NCBI GenBank assembly: GCA_032718475.1
Contig: JAUCBJ010000064.1
Span: forward strand, 34,175 to 98,174
Length of the DNA stretch: 64,000 nt
Reading direction: 5' to 3'
From: Nemertoderma westbladi
Taxonomy: Eukaryota > Xenacoelomorpha > Nemertodermatida > Nemertodermatidae
The notes under the pieces are model-generated. The model was not told where the DNA came from, did no database searches, and saw nothing but the letters and a program-made list of their open reading frames with translations. This document shows, piece after piece, positions 52,320-63,010 of this stretch. Positions within the stretch are counted from its first letter, which is position 1, and each line of letters begins with the position of its first letter. The translations under genes were made by a program, and so were the position numbers.

Positions 52320-52625
52320 CTAATATTTAAATAAAACCATTTCCCTTTCGGTGTCTACGTCGTCCGTATCGTGTAAATCGATAGGATGGCCAGTAGTTAA
52401 GAAGTCCATATACGTACCATTACGATGCGTATAGCGAGCGGTGAACTTTCTATAATCCAATTCACGCGTAAGTTGCTCCTGGGACATTGGCGGTTCGATA
52501 TAACGACCATCATCCTCCGTAGTAGTTGGACCAGCGTCGCCGCGTATCAAGCTATCGACAAATGCTTGTAAAGGTAGAGTATATCGCTCCCTGATACCAA
52601 GATCATCTTCTATCAACTCAGTCAT
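52320..52625 (-). CDS. BEL/Pao 2 extra ORF, extreme N-terminus
   Basis: 101 residues from an ATG at 52625 (MTELIEDDLGIRERY), acidic and without recognised domain. At its end a one-base shift leads into the frame NRLEREDVEEPDKR, which connects to the 508-residue ORF. It is the probable true start of the extra ORF. Confidence 0.45.
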   Translation of the reverse strand: MTELIEDDLGIRERYTLPLQAFVDSLIRGDAGPTTTEDDGRYIEPPMSQEQLTRELDYRKFTARYTHRNGTYMDFLTTGHPIDLHDTDDVDTEREMVLFKY

Positions 52626-54459
52626 ATCTGCTATGAGTTTATCAATATTATAATGAGTTTATATATTAGGCTAGCGGGCGTCGCTGCCTACCCCTCTTTT
52701 GCCCCCGGACAGTGTAAGATCCTCAGCGCCGATGTACCGTCGTCGCTGTGCTTTCGCCAACGATGTAGCTACACAACGACAACGATAACCGGCACAAGTC
52801 ACTCCACTGTCCGTCCCAAAGGCTTAGATGTACTTCAGGTTCTTTCTGGAGAGTTAGGGCTACTTTCACAATTGCGACTAGCTACTGTAAACACACTTTA
52901 GCAATAACATTCACCTATGAACGCACAAATTCAACACAACTGCCACAAACCGCACACATTCGGGCCATTTGTCCGTTAGTCAGTACCTTCCAGAATGTCA
53001 CTTTATTTATTATGTATCCTTGGATACTAGCAGTGCGCTATTTATTCCCTATGCTATTCAATGGGGCAAGCTTTCTATTGTTCTTTTAACTCACTTCTAA
53101 TTCTAGCGTGGTTGTTGCTATGGTGACATTATGGAAAGCTAGCGGTAGAATTAGGGTAATTCTCATGCATACAGATCTGGGATGCTATTTAATAGTAATT
53201 CTTTAATTGTCAATATCCTCTCTATATATGATTTTATGAATTTTATCGGCTATTGACTATATATTGGAGATTCTCGCACACTAATACACTTAATAGAGTG
53301 AATCTCCGCTCCCATGATCTATTAATTAATGGAATTTTGGGAATGTTATAAATTGTATAAAATGACAATTTATTAAATTCATTGAAATATATGAATTTAA
53401 ATTTATTCCCGTAAATTTTATTATTTAATGTTAAATAGACACAATTTTATTCCAGAACAAGTCTAGGGACTGGGATCCTTGATTCTAGGAATTTTGTCCT
53501 TTTAAGAGTATCGGTAAGTGCTACGATATCTTAATCGACTAGAATTTTAAAGGATCTAAAATTTCGACAGATTTTATAAATATTAATAATTAATATTTAG
53601 GATGGGCACCAGTTTATTCCAGAACTTGTCGGGGACATTAACCACTGATTCTAGAATTTGTCTTTCAAGTATATCGGTGGGTGCCGCGATATCTTAATCG
53701 ACTAGAATTACAGATGGTCAAAGGGTTTAACAGATTTATTTTGCGTTATACGCTACTGTTAAAAGGACATCACGCTACTATATGTATTATTTAATATACG
53801 GTATGAGAGCAATATCGCACGAAGCAATGTCAGTGAGAAGAGGCAAGTCGTTTCCAAGGTCTACCCAGAGCTTGGTTTAGCCGAGACACGAGGATCTGAA
53901 TTTTGCATTCCTAATACTCTGCTTTACCAATAATACTTGAATATAGTAGGAGCTTTATTGTACTTTAATAAGTACGGATATTTCGTCTTACTGTAGTTAC
54001 GTATTTGTAATGTAATACAGACAGTAAGGAAGGAGGAAAAGAATTATTTCTCGCCATCGCACTAAATATATAATATATAAGTAATTAAGTAATAAACGCG
54101 AATATATATTGCACTAATCTACTAAATAATCGCTAAAATAACATTCTACTAAATAAATTAAAGAAAACGATTATAATAAAATTACATAATAATACATACA
54201 TAATATAAAATAATAAAAATGAATATAAAATAATATAGTCACACACCCACTCCGTATGTTGTTACGTTATGGAGTCCCTAGATATTTGTTGGATTAGGGA
54301 GGTGGTCGTGGGAAGAGTATCTTGTCTTCCATAGTTTCCGGAGAGTTCTCTGTCTCTTTCCAGTAAACATAAGCGACCAACTGGGCGATTGAGCTGCTGT
54401 GTCTCGAAGACAATTCCTGGTTTCTTGAAGTTGCGTCGCATGACGACGAGTTCTACCGA
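52626..54459 (-). other. Non-coding gap between integrase and extra ORF, BEL/Pao 2
   Basis: No coding signal over 1.8 kb. A diverged tandem duplication of about 170 bp is visible (about 53445-53710; shared phrases TTTATTCCAGAAC and CGATATCTTAATCGACTAGAA). This is the same position as the 36-bp minisatellite in element 1. Confidence 0.55.
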
Positions 54460-55794
54460 TCACACCAAACCGTCATCCGAGATGTGAGTCTCGATGATAC
54501 GACCTGTCTGCCACCGCTTAAGTGGAAGATCTACATCCACAATAAGAACCATGTCTCCAGCGCTGACGTTTTCTTGCTGCGCAAACCACTTAGTTCGAAG
54601 TTGTAGCGTGGGCAGATAATGTTTTTCGAAATGGTCAGCGAAACGACGGGATAACAACTGCATGAGTTGCCAAGTTTGCCGGCAGTATTCGTCTCCGTCT
54701 GTGATTTCCGATTGTGGGAGCATGGCTACAGGTTTCTTCAGTAGGAGGAAGTGCGCATGTGTTAGCGCTTCCAGGGAATCGGGACTCGATGAGACTGGCA
54801 TAAGCGGTCTCTCGTTGAGATAGGCGGCGATTTCCTCCATTAACGTCCGCAAAAGTTCGTCGGTGAGATACGTGCGGCAAGGCACTATAAAGTGAAATGC
54901 TGTCTTCACACTTCTTATTAATCTCTCCCAACTTCCTCCCCACCAAGGGGCATCGGCGGCGTTGAAGGTCCAGCTAGACGCTGTTACTCGTAGCTGATCG
55001 TCCACCTGTCTTTGGTTCCAATCTTTGACGTAAGCTTTGATTTCATTGTTGGCACCAATGAAGTTTGTTCCCTTATCAGATCTCATCGTGTTACTAGTGC
55101 CAAAGCGAGCGATCTGTCGTCGTAAGCTTAATAGAAAGCTGTTGGTAGATAAATCGTTCACCATATCGAGATGGATAGCTCTACAAGTCATACAAACAAA
55201 GATGACACACCATCTCTTGACTATAGTCCTAGCATGATATACTTCAATAGGGCCAAATAAATCTACACCGGTATTAGTAAAGGGTGGTTCATAGAAGCTT
55301 ACTCGTTCCCTAGGTAATTCTGCCTCTCTCTGTGTTAAAGGCCTACTGAATGCTTTCCTACAGGGTATGCAGTTCCTAAGAACTTGGTTCAGAGCTCTAC
55401 GGGGTTTATAAAAATAATAGCGAGTTCGAATTTCGCTAAGAACTCGTTCTCTACCAGCATGATAAAGTTTGCTGTGAACATCTACAATCATCTTGACTTG
55501 TATCTCAAGATTTCTAATGAGTATGGGAAACTTAGTGACAAAGGATAATGGAGCATTCGTTAATCTTCCTCCAACACGTATCAACCCATCTATCATTGTG
55601 CTAGAGAAACGATCCCTTAAGTGCATCTGCGGATTTCTCAACAACAGGAAATACTTATCGGAATCCTCATAGCATTGCAGGAGTCTCAGCATCTGCTTGT
55701 TGGTTTCTTCATGCTCCTGATAACTGATCTTCTCCTTCAGAAACCTGTCGGATATCTTATATTTGGGAAGATCTTTAATAACATGGACCTGCAC
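54460..55794 (-). CDS. BEL/Pao 2 integrase
   Basis: A 444-residue frame. After an N-terminal linker come the HHCC finger (HSKLYHAGRERVL, then CIPC), the catalytic core with D in TGVDLFGPI, D in RSDKGTNF and E in WWGGSWERL, and the C-terminal domain (GDMVLIVD, then RWQTGRI). All three catalytic acids are present. The frame ends at a TGA (54460) inside a conserved segment and continues in frame as SVELVVMRRNFKKPG, so the natural C-terminus lies further on. RT and RNase H are missing upstream. Confidence 0.85.
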   Translation of the reverse strand: MQVHVIKDLPKYKISDRFLKEKISYQEHEETNKQMLRLLQCYEDSDKYFLLLRNPQMHLRDRFSSTMIDGLIRVGGRLTNAPLSFVTKFPILIRNLEIQVKMIVDVHSKLYHAGRERVLSEIRTRYYFYKPRRALNQVLRNCIPCRKAFSRPLTQREAELPRERVSFYEPPFTNTGVDLFGPIEVYHARTIVKRWCVIFVCMTCRAIHLDMVNDLSTNSFLLSLRRQIARFGTSNTMRSDKGTNFIGANNEIKAYVKDWNQRQVDDQLRVTASSWTFNAADAPWWGGSWERLIRSVKTAFHFIVPCRTYLTDELLRTLMEEIAAYLNERPLMPVSSSPDSLEALTHAHFLLLKKPVAMLPQSEITDGDEYCRQTWQLMQLLSRRFADHFEKHYLPTLQLRTKWFAQQENVSAGDMVLIVDVDLPLKRWQTGRIIETHISDDGLV

Positions 55795-55799
55795 CGATG

Positions 55800-56954
55800 T
55801 TATTGGAGCGGTATCAAACGGGTCTTCCTAGAAACGGGTTTCTCACTTACCTTGTTTTCCGGTGTCTTCTCTCTGGACTGTTTTAGGAGCTGTAATTTCA
55901 CTTCTCCATCTAAGAATGACATGAGATCAGCCATGGTAGGGTCTCGTCGTTGTTGTTCCATCATATATAACACTTTCTTATCCCAGCGTGTACCTACTCC
56001 ACCCTTCGGTAAAGTAGAAGCCACGGCTCCAATAACCATAGAACTCTGATATTCATGAGACTTACCTAACCAATCTAATTGTCTACAGATCTCTTGAATC
56101 TCATCGGAAAACTCTATTATCCCGCTGCTAATGAACTTTCGGGGCACTACTAATTTTGCATACAAATATTTAGCTATGTTATTCCTATTACCATACCTGA
56201 TGTTTAGTGTATCCCAAACTTGTCTTAATCCGTCTGGATGTCCAATAAACTTTAACGCCATTAACTTGGGAGATCCTTCCAAGCACTCGGTGAGGAATCT
56301 AAGTTTCTCTCCATTAGATAGTACAGAGTTCTGTATGTTATCTTTATAATATTCATTAAAAGGTAACCATTTCATCTCATCTCCATTGAACTTGACTATC
56401 TCTCCCACCTTTACCGCTTGACGGGCTTCGGTTCTAGCCATTTGACGCGTAAAGCTTTCTTGGGCCATCGTGTTATTTAATATCGAGTTATCGGTATATA
56501 AATTTCTCGGATTATGATCAGGTCTATAGGGAATATCATTATCAACAGGTCTATAATTACCCTTAATAGGGTTCACTATAGGAGTTTCTACTTCGCTAGC
56601 AGTATATATGCGTGTAGGCTCCACACCTTGCGATTGAAATACTTCAGACCTAACAGGTTGACACATTGTTACCGGGGTTGCTGGTATACCCTTTTGTGTA
56701 TTTACTAATTTATCGCGTTCTAACGCTATACTTTGCTGCACTTCTTGCAACTCTAACCTACTCTCTCTAATTGTTCCCTTTAACTGCTGCACAGTTCCCT
56801 CCATCTCCTGGGCCTGCTGAGAGGAGCGAGAATGTTGTTCCCTCAGCTGTCCGAGCAGGAGACCCATCTCCCGTCGTCCCTCATCTACCCACTCGACCGC
56901 CGAAGAGGGAGGCGCCAACGTTGTAGCGGGCGGACGAGGGACAACGGGCGACAA
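55800..56954 (-). CDS. BEL/Pao 2 gag
   Basis: A 384-residue frame with an N-terminal coiled coil (about 30-90), a Pro/Asn-rich linker, and a DUF1759-type gag helical region (VKFNGDEMKWLPFNEYYKDN, CLEGSPKLMALKFI, WDTLNIRYGN, ICRQLDWLGKS). It has no ATG before residue 31 and is in the same frame as ORF-A, separated by one TGA. It ends at TAA just before the integrase, without the usual zinc cluster or protease. Confidence 0.8.
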   Translation of the reverse strand: MSPVVPRPPATTLAPPSSAVEWVDEGRREMGLLLGQLREQHSRSSQQAQEMEGTVQQLKGTIRESRLELQEVQQSIALERDKLVNTQKGIPATPVTMCQPVRSEVFQSQGVEPTRIYTASEVETPIVNPIKGNYRPVDNDIPYRPDHNPRNLYTDNSILNNTMAQESFTRQMARTEARQAVKVGEIVKFNGDEMKWLPFNEYYKDNIQNSVLSNGEKLRFLTECLEGSPKLMALKFIGHPDGLRQVWDTLNIRYGNRNNIAKYLYAKLVVPRKFISSGIIEFSDEIQEICRQLDWLGKSHEYQSSMVIGAVASTLPKGGVGTRWDKKVLYMMEQQRRDPTMADLMSFLDGEVKLQLLKQSREKTPENKVSEKPVSRKTRLIPLQ

Positions 56955-56966
56955 GTCATGAATATT

Positions 56967-58724
56967 TCACTCGGAGTCCAGGACAGGAACAATTTCAGGG
57001 GTGGTTCTGTGGGGCACAGGTAGCTTCGTGCTGTGCAGAGGGAATTTAGAGGTAGGTTCAGGGAGTACAGGTGTCTCTATCACCAAAGGGGTGGCTTCGA
57101 GAACAGGCCTAATTATTTCAGGCTCATCTACTATAGTAGGGAGTCTTTCTATGTTAATTATTTGGTCTGTGGGTTCTGTACTACCTAAGTCTGTGCTAGC
57201 TAGTTGTCTTCTAACAGCTGGGGGCAAATCAGGCAATTTCTGACGGTGGGACATTCTTTTACGTCTGCTTAGGCGAGATCGATTTCCTCCGCCTTCAGGA
57301 TCGGTGGTATCGCCTTCCTCAGATGATGTATATCCCTGTCTTTTGGGAGTTGATCGACTCATCATCTGCATATTACTAGCTGTTAACTGTTTATTAAAGT
57401 TGTCTTGCTTCTCTTGAAGATTTTCCAACTCTAGTTGGGTTGTCTCTTCAGATGCCCTCTGTTCTGCTTCTGCCACTGCCTCTGCCACTGCCACTGCCGC
57501 TTTTCTTTCCGCTTCTGCCGCTGCCACTGCTGCTGCCACTGCCGCTGTCTTTCTATCTTCTATACGTTTTTTCTTTACTTGTTCTTCTTGAACCTTAGCG
57601 ATGCGGATGCTTTCATCAAATTTAGCTTGATTCGCAGCTATCCTATCCACATCAATTGCGTCCAACACAAGCTTGGCTCCTTCACTATTAGGGCTAAGTC
57701 CCTCTAGTCTTCTCCTCAACTTTTCATCTCCTACAAAACGTTGATAGTCCGACAGATAGATGTCAATAGCATCCCTCTTATGCGGTTTCTCTGCTGTCGC
57801 TTCACTTTCCACTTGGGAAAATGTAGCGTCTGTTGATTCTCCATGGGTTGAGCGCTCATCCAGTTGAACTTTCCACTGAGCCGTTCCTTGAACCTGGAGA
57901 CTCACCCGTTGAAACCAAGTCTTTACGGCAACTTGCAACGACGTGTCTTGTCTTCTTTTAGAAGCCTCCTCAAAGGCCGATAAGATTAGCCTGATTCGCA
58001 GAATTCTTTCTCTAACTTGATAAAGCAGCTGTCCCTGCTCTTGAGGTCCTTGGGGTTGTTGAAACAGTTGTTCCTTTAATCGCTCCATAGAGCTGAAGAA
58101 TCCCTGTACGTATCCGGCTGCGGACCTCTTCCACACAGCTGGATCGATGGTTTCCTTGGTTACTCCCATCCTGTGTATGTCTTCCCAGGCAGCTTCTGAT
58201 AAATCAAACGGGAGTCCGGGTCCGGGGAAGTTCCATTGCGACTCGACAATAGACTTCAGTTCTTCCCTTGTGTATCCCGCATAACTATCTTTAGTCGATC
58301 GCTTATTTCTCGCCCAATCGATCTGGTGTTCTTCCACCACAATCAATAACCTAGTGAGTACGGCTGCAGGAAGGATGAGAAGGGGGTCCGAATAAACCGC
58401 ATCTGTCATCTTTGCTCCGTGCTCGGTTGTCAGCTCTACAGTATCCGCACTACTGGAGCTGTCGGGCCGCTGAGAAATAAGTTCTTGGCTCGCGGGTAGT
58501 TGCTGTTCTGCTGCTTCTTGGTCCCGCTTGACCTGAGCTCGAGTGCCTATGATAGACCTACGATGTTGGACTAGCCTAGGGTCTGATATTACTACTGGAG
58601 GGATGATCTTTCTTACAGTAGGAGGTGAGTTGAACTTCGGTCCCACACGTTCCACACTCCTGTCTGGGTCACATATGGTTGTATCTAGGAGACTGTCTGA
58701 TAGGTTTTGTTTCGTGTCAGACAT
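56967..58724 (-). CDS. BEL/Pao 2 N-terminal extension (ORF-A)
   Basis: A 585-residue ORF from ATG 58724. Low-complexity N-terminus; a globular part at about 120-290 (LTRLLIVVEEHQIDWARNK, then WNFPGPGLPFDLSE); a coiled coil with Ala/Glu repeats (about 365-450); and a Pro-rich acidic tail. It occupies the same place as ORF-A in element 1 but shows no clear residue-level match. It is joined in frame to gag through a single TGA, so it is probably an N-terminal Gag domain. Function unknown. Confidence 0.65.
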   Translation of the reverse strand: MSDTKQNLSDSLLDTTICDPDRSVERVGPKFNSPPTVRKIIPPVVISDPRLVQHRRSIIGTRAQVKRDQEAAEQQLPASQELISQRPDSSSSADTVELTTEHGAKMTDAVYSDPLLILPAAVLTRLLIVVEEHQIDWARNKRSTKDSYAGYTREELKSIVESQWNFPGPGLPFDLSEAAWEDIHRMGVTKETIDPAVWKRSAAGYVQGFFSSMERLKEQLFQQPQGPQEQGQLLYQVRERILRIRLILSAFEEASKRRQDTSLQVAVKTWFQRVSLQVQGTAQWKVQLDERSTHGESTDATFSQVESEATAEKPHKRDAIDIYLSDYQRFVGDEKLRRRLEGLSPNSEGAKLVLDAIDVDRIAANQAKFDESIRIAKVQEEQVKKKRIEDRKTAAVAAAVAAAEAERKAAVAVAEAVAEAEQRASEETTQLELENLQEKQDNFNKQLTASNMQMMSRSTPKRQGYTSSEEGDTTDPEGGGNRSRLSRRKRMSHRQKLPDLPPAVRRQLASTDLGSTEPTDQIINIERLPTIVDEPEIIRPVLEATPLVIETPVLPEPTSKFPLHSTKLPVPHRTTPEIVPVLDSE

Positions 58725-60055
58725 GTTGATTTGTACAGTTGAATGCCTACTGCTATATTACAGTTTAAGCAAGTCTAGTAATTCAGTATCACTGTTAGCC
58801 TAGTAATTAATTACCGATACTGCTACTCAGTGTAGCGTGATATATATATAATATATTAGAATACCGGTATGCTTATAGTATATATATAAGTATTATTACA
58901 GACTAGGTTTGTCACAGAATACCGGTATATAATTCCAGCACAAATATATATAAATATATAATAGGCCTATCGTGGATACCGGTATGCAGTTTACACTTAT
59001 AGTATATATAAGTATAATTATTAACTAGAATTAATTACAGAATACCGGTATAATTTCAGCCTAAATTTATAAATATATAATAGGCGTATCGTGAATACCG
59101 GTATACAGCTTACACTTATAATGTATATATATAAGTATAATTACAGACTAGAATTAATTACAAAATACCGGTATAATTTCAGCCTAAAATTTATAGAAAT
59201 AAATATAATAAGCCTATTGTAAATACAGGTATGTCAATTATTTTAGAATAATTGAATTTCTGAATTTTAAGGGTTACTTGGTTACTTTAACTTACTTTAT
59301 TACCGTTATTTAAGCAGTAGTCCAACTGATATTGAGACCTAATTGTTGTATGGCAGGTCTACTATTTTATAAATCGTTTAAGTTGATTTATAATATATAT
59401 ACCCGTTAAAATGGGTTTTTGTCAATATTTGAAATAAATGTTATTATTTCTGGGGGAGTCACTACACAGAAGCTGTGCGCTCTCAGTGAAGTGCTACTTG
59501 TTGGACACTAAAACAAATAATTCTAATTTACCTAAGTTACTTAATACTACAAATTACGTACAATTCTGGGTGAGATTACAATCTCTAAATAAACACAAAA
59601 ATTACACGTACGAATTTTTAGGGTAATTTTACAAGAAGTCTATAAACCAGCCTAACAAAGGGTTAGAATATCTGGTTATTGCAACGGACAGGTTACTACG
59701 GTATTTGAAAATAATAAGTAGTAGTAAATATACTGCGTTGTCCAGATAGGAAAATACCACCGTCTGACGACTTATAGCCGTATCGCTATAAGTACTACGT
59801 TATGTATCACGGAGTGTTCCTACCTAGAAGTTAATTACCGCGGTCTACCAGAACCAACGTGCCTATTAACCACTTTACAACACAAATATACTGCCTACAC
59901 ACTAATCACCTTCGGAAAGCACTGTACACTAAACCCTAAATTAGGTACAAGTACTTATATAACAAATAATCAGTAGTTAAAAATACTTGAACAGCCAAAA
60001 GAACCACGGTATCTGCTGGAGTGACCGGGGCACAAAATCACCAGTCTTTACCTCT
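58725..60055 (-). other. Leader of BEL/Pao 2 with ACCGGTAT tandem repeats
   Basis: Non-coding. A tandem array of about 120-bp units (roughly 58855-59235, three copies and a part) carries the phrases ATACCGGTAT and TATATAAGTATAATTA. The rest is AT-rich without recognised content. Confidence 0.6.
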
Positions 60056-61098
60056 AGGGTGGGTCGATTTTTACTTTTTTCGGATATCTAGATTTTCTCA
60101 TTGATAAAAAGTGGCCTTGGGTCCTAAAACTTTGTAGAAACGAAATTTTAACTCCTAAAAATCATGTTTGACCCCTGCACTGGACGTCGTCCAGTTCCCG
60201 TCCTAGCCGCTAGTGAGTCATTTTCCCAATTATTGTGATGATCAACTTCTAGTATTCCTACCGCATTGATATTATGCTCATTAGAACCGCAATGACCGAT
60301 TTAGTTGGTGTAGACACCTTCAAAACAAGCATAGAGCGAGTAGTTTTTGAGATATTGCAGAATTTGTGAAGTCCAGTACAAGTCAACATTAGCGCCTTGA
60401 TGCGGTATTGACAAATACACTAAAAATTATAATTCTAATTTTCTCAAGGCAACCACAATTCCCACATAACTGCAATGATCAATTTAGGGGATGTTGACAC
60501 TCTAAAAATATTAATTGAGTGATTAGTTTTCGAGTTATTGTACAAAATGTCAAGGTTAGGTCCACCAATTAATGACCTTATATTGAGCTGACTCAATCCA
60601 GACGTTTTGTACAATAACTCGAGAACTAATCACTGAACTCATATTATTAGAGTTTCAACATCCCCTAAATTCATCACTGCAGTTATGTGTAAATTGTGGA
60701 TGCCTTGAGATAATTAGAAGTATCATTTTTAGTGTATTTGTCAATACCGCATCAAGGCGCTAATGTTGACTTGTACCGGACTTCACATATTCTGCAATAT
60801 CTCAAAAACTACTCGCTCTATGCTTGTTTTGAAGGTGTCTACACCAACTAAATCGGTCATTGCGGTTCTAATGAGCATAATATCAATGCGGTAGGAATAC
60901 TAGAAGTTGATCATCACAATAATTGGGAAAATGACTCACTAGCGGCTAGGGCGGGAACTGGACGACGTCCAGTGCAGGGGTCAAACATGATTTTTAGGAG
61001 TTAAAATTTCGTTTCTACAAAGTTTTAGGACCCAAGGCCACTTTTTATCAATGAGAAAATCTAGATATCCAAAAAAAGTAAAAATCGACCTACCCTGA
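60056..61098. mobile_element. 1-kb foldback element (about 490-bp inverted arms)
   Basis: The two halves are long imperfect inverted repeats: TAGGGTGGGTCGATTTTTAC at the left and, reverse-complemented, CAGGGTAGGTCGATTTTTAC at the right. The centre is near 60575. There is no ORF and no clear target duplication. It lies in the leader of BEL/Pao element 2, so it is probably a later insertion, class unassigned. Confidence 0.75.
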
Positions 61099-62120
61099 TG
61101 TAGTACCGGGGTTAGTTTAACTATAACGGTATATATAACAAGCACAATTACTGTAGGAATAAACTTGGGGATATGAATGTTGCGAATAATCGCATAAACT
61201 CTGAATAATAAATATTACGCTACGCGTACAGACTACTCAAACAAAATGCAGACCAAATACTGACAGACTACTATCAAACCCAAACAAACTACGGTATATG
61301 CAGACTCCGAAATGATTAGTTAGTATGCGTTCTAACCGAGTAGTACGACTTATTCTTTCGAGGGGGTTTACCTCACAGCTCTGTAAGCTCCTACGTTCCC
61401 AACTGGCACTTTATCGGACATACACTCTGCACACACCGAAATCTCTTCAGACCTAACAACAGCCAGGCAAAATCCAGCCTACAAATTGTCTAAATAAGAA
61501 ATATTACGCTACCCGTACAAACTACACAAACAAAGTACAGACCAAACGCTGGCAGACTACTATCAAGCCTAAATAAACTACAGTATATGCAGACTCCGAA
61601 ATGGTTAGTTAGTATGCGTTCTAACCAAGTAGTACGACTTATTCTTTCGAGGGGGTTCACCTCACAGCACTGGCAGCCCCTACTTTCCTAACTAGTACTT
61701 TTTCGGACATACGCTCTACACACACTACAGTCCCTTCAGACTTAACAACAGTCAGACAACAGTCCAGCCTACAAATTATCTGTACAATCTGAGCAGGCTT
61801 ACACGCCTTCTGCTCAATATTGACCTACAAATAAATAAAACTTGACAGAAATAAGTAAAATCTCAATAAAAAACCAGGGCAGGCCCTCCCTGATTCAATA
61901 TTAAGGCCTACCGGTATATAATTATCAAATCGAATAATACTGCTGTACCTGTACTGCTGTAGGTACCGGTCCGGGTGGTTAGGTAGTCAGGCCAACTAGG
62001 TACCGGTTGTCCGGTACTTCAGCGTCATTGCCTACTGCAATACAGAAGCTATATCTGTTATTGTTCTTACCAGAACAATAGACAACTATATCTTCTGATT
62101 GTACGTATATATCTGTTATT
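61099..62120 (-). other. Leader of BEL/Pao 2 with 295-bp tandem duplication
   Basis: Two diverged copies of a unit of about 295 bp (about 61201-61491 and 61492-61790; shared AAATATTACGCTAC and TATTCTTTCGAGGGGGTT). Next to the LTR at 62120 the sense strand reads ATAACAGATATATACG, again without the TGG of a normal primer-binding site. Confidence 0.6.
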
Positions 62121-62599
62121 GTTCGCGCTTTCAGACCTTTAGCAGTTTAACCTGCCAAATTGGGATGTCTTTTAGATGATAGATAGTCTTTAGCCTATGA
62201 CAAGTATTTGATACACTACATTAGCCGAAGCCAGTCTATGTGCGATCATTCACCCGCTGGATATACCCGGGAGACTGGATTCGGAAGCCTAACCGTATTG
62301 CGGGGTAGGCCTACTGTATTATTCGACTGATCGTAATATATAATCTCTGACAAATATTATTCACTTTCGGGAAATATTAACAGTTCCTTTAGGACGTGGC
62401 GCTCTAAATATGTAAACAGAGTTATGACTTAAACTAAAAACAACGGGATGGCTATAGATTCACGTATATGGCGCATTCTTTAGGAGATGCTTTGTTATCA
62501 GTCACAATCATACACAATACTGCACAATGCTGCACACCGATCTGCCGACCTTCACTAATTTTAGTCACATATAAAGAGAACAACAGACAATACATGTAC
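62121..62599 (-). repeat. Putative 5' LTR of BEL/Pao 2, interrupted
   Basis: Direct repeat of 47187-47665, nearly identical. At 62599 similarity ends at ACAATACATGTA, and foreign sequence starting CCCAGCAAAG follows. The missing LTR half is not found before the window ends. Confidence 0.65.
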
Positions 62600-63010
62600 C
62601 CAGCAAAGTCATAGCATGATAAGTCGCTGATAAATTGCTACTAATTTCGCCGGCTAATACCCTGCTAATTTCGCCGGATAAAAGCCGGCTTTTTGGTTCC
62701 AATGTTCTTAAAGGTTTCGAAGGGTGGATTTCGAAGAGAAATATCCATCGTTTAGTAGACTATTAGCCTTCGATTAGTAGTTTACGAAGCATATTCGAAG
62801 GATAATTCGAAGACAAAAATGCTTCGTTTAGTAGACTATTCGCCTGCGATTAGAAGTTTATTTAGCATTTTTCGAAGGATGATTTCGAAGATAAAAATGC
62901 TTCGTTTAGTAGACTATTAGCCTTCAATTAGAAGTTTACGAAGCATTTTCGAAGGATAATTTCATACATTATTAGAAGCATTTTCGAAGCATAAAAAATA
63001 CTATTTTTCG
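62600..63010. mobile_element. Unidentified insertion with TTCGAA-rich tandem repeats
   Basis: Begins directly after a TA with CCCAGCAAAGTC, a start seen on some DNA transposons. Two CTAATTTCGCCGG phrases are followed by about three copies of an 85-90 bp unit (62715-62965; TTCGAAG and ATGCTTCGTTTAGTAGACTATT). Its right end is not seen. Confidence 0.45.

Larger units (their letters stand above)
47187..62599 (-). mobile_element. BEL/Pao LTR retrotransposon 2 (pol-deleted, about 15.4 kb)
   Basis: Minus-strand element between direct repeats at 47187-48351 and 62121-62599 that I read as its LTRs. Sense order: 5' LTR (interrupted), a long leader with tandem repeats and a nested foldback, ORF-A, gag, integrase, non-coding gap, and an extra ORF with exonuclease and zinc knuckles. 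Protease, RT and RNase H are absent: gag and integrase abut within six bases. It resembles element 1 in layout but is strongly diverged. It could move only with RT supplied in trans. It interrupts an L2-like LINE at 47187. Confidence 0.75.
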
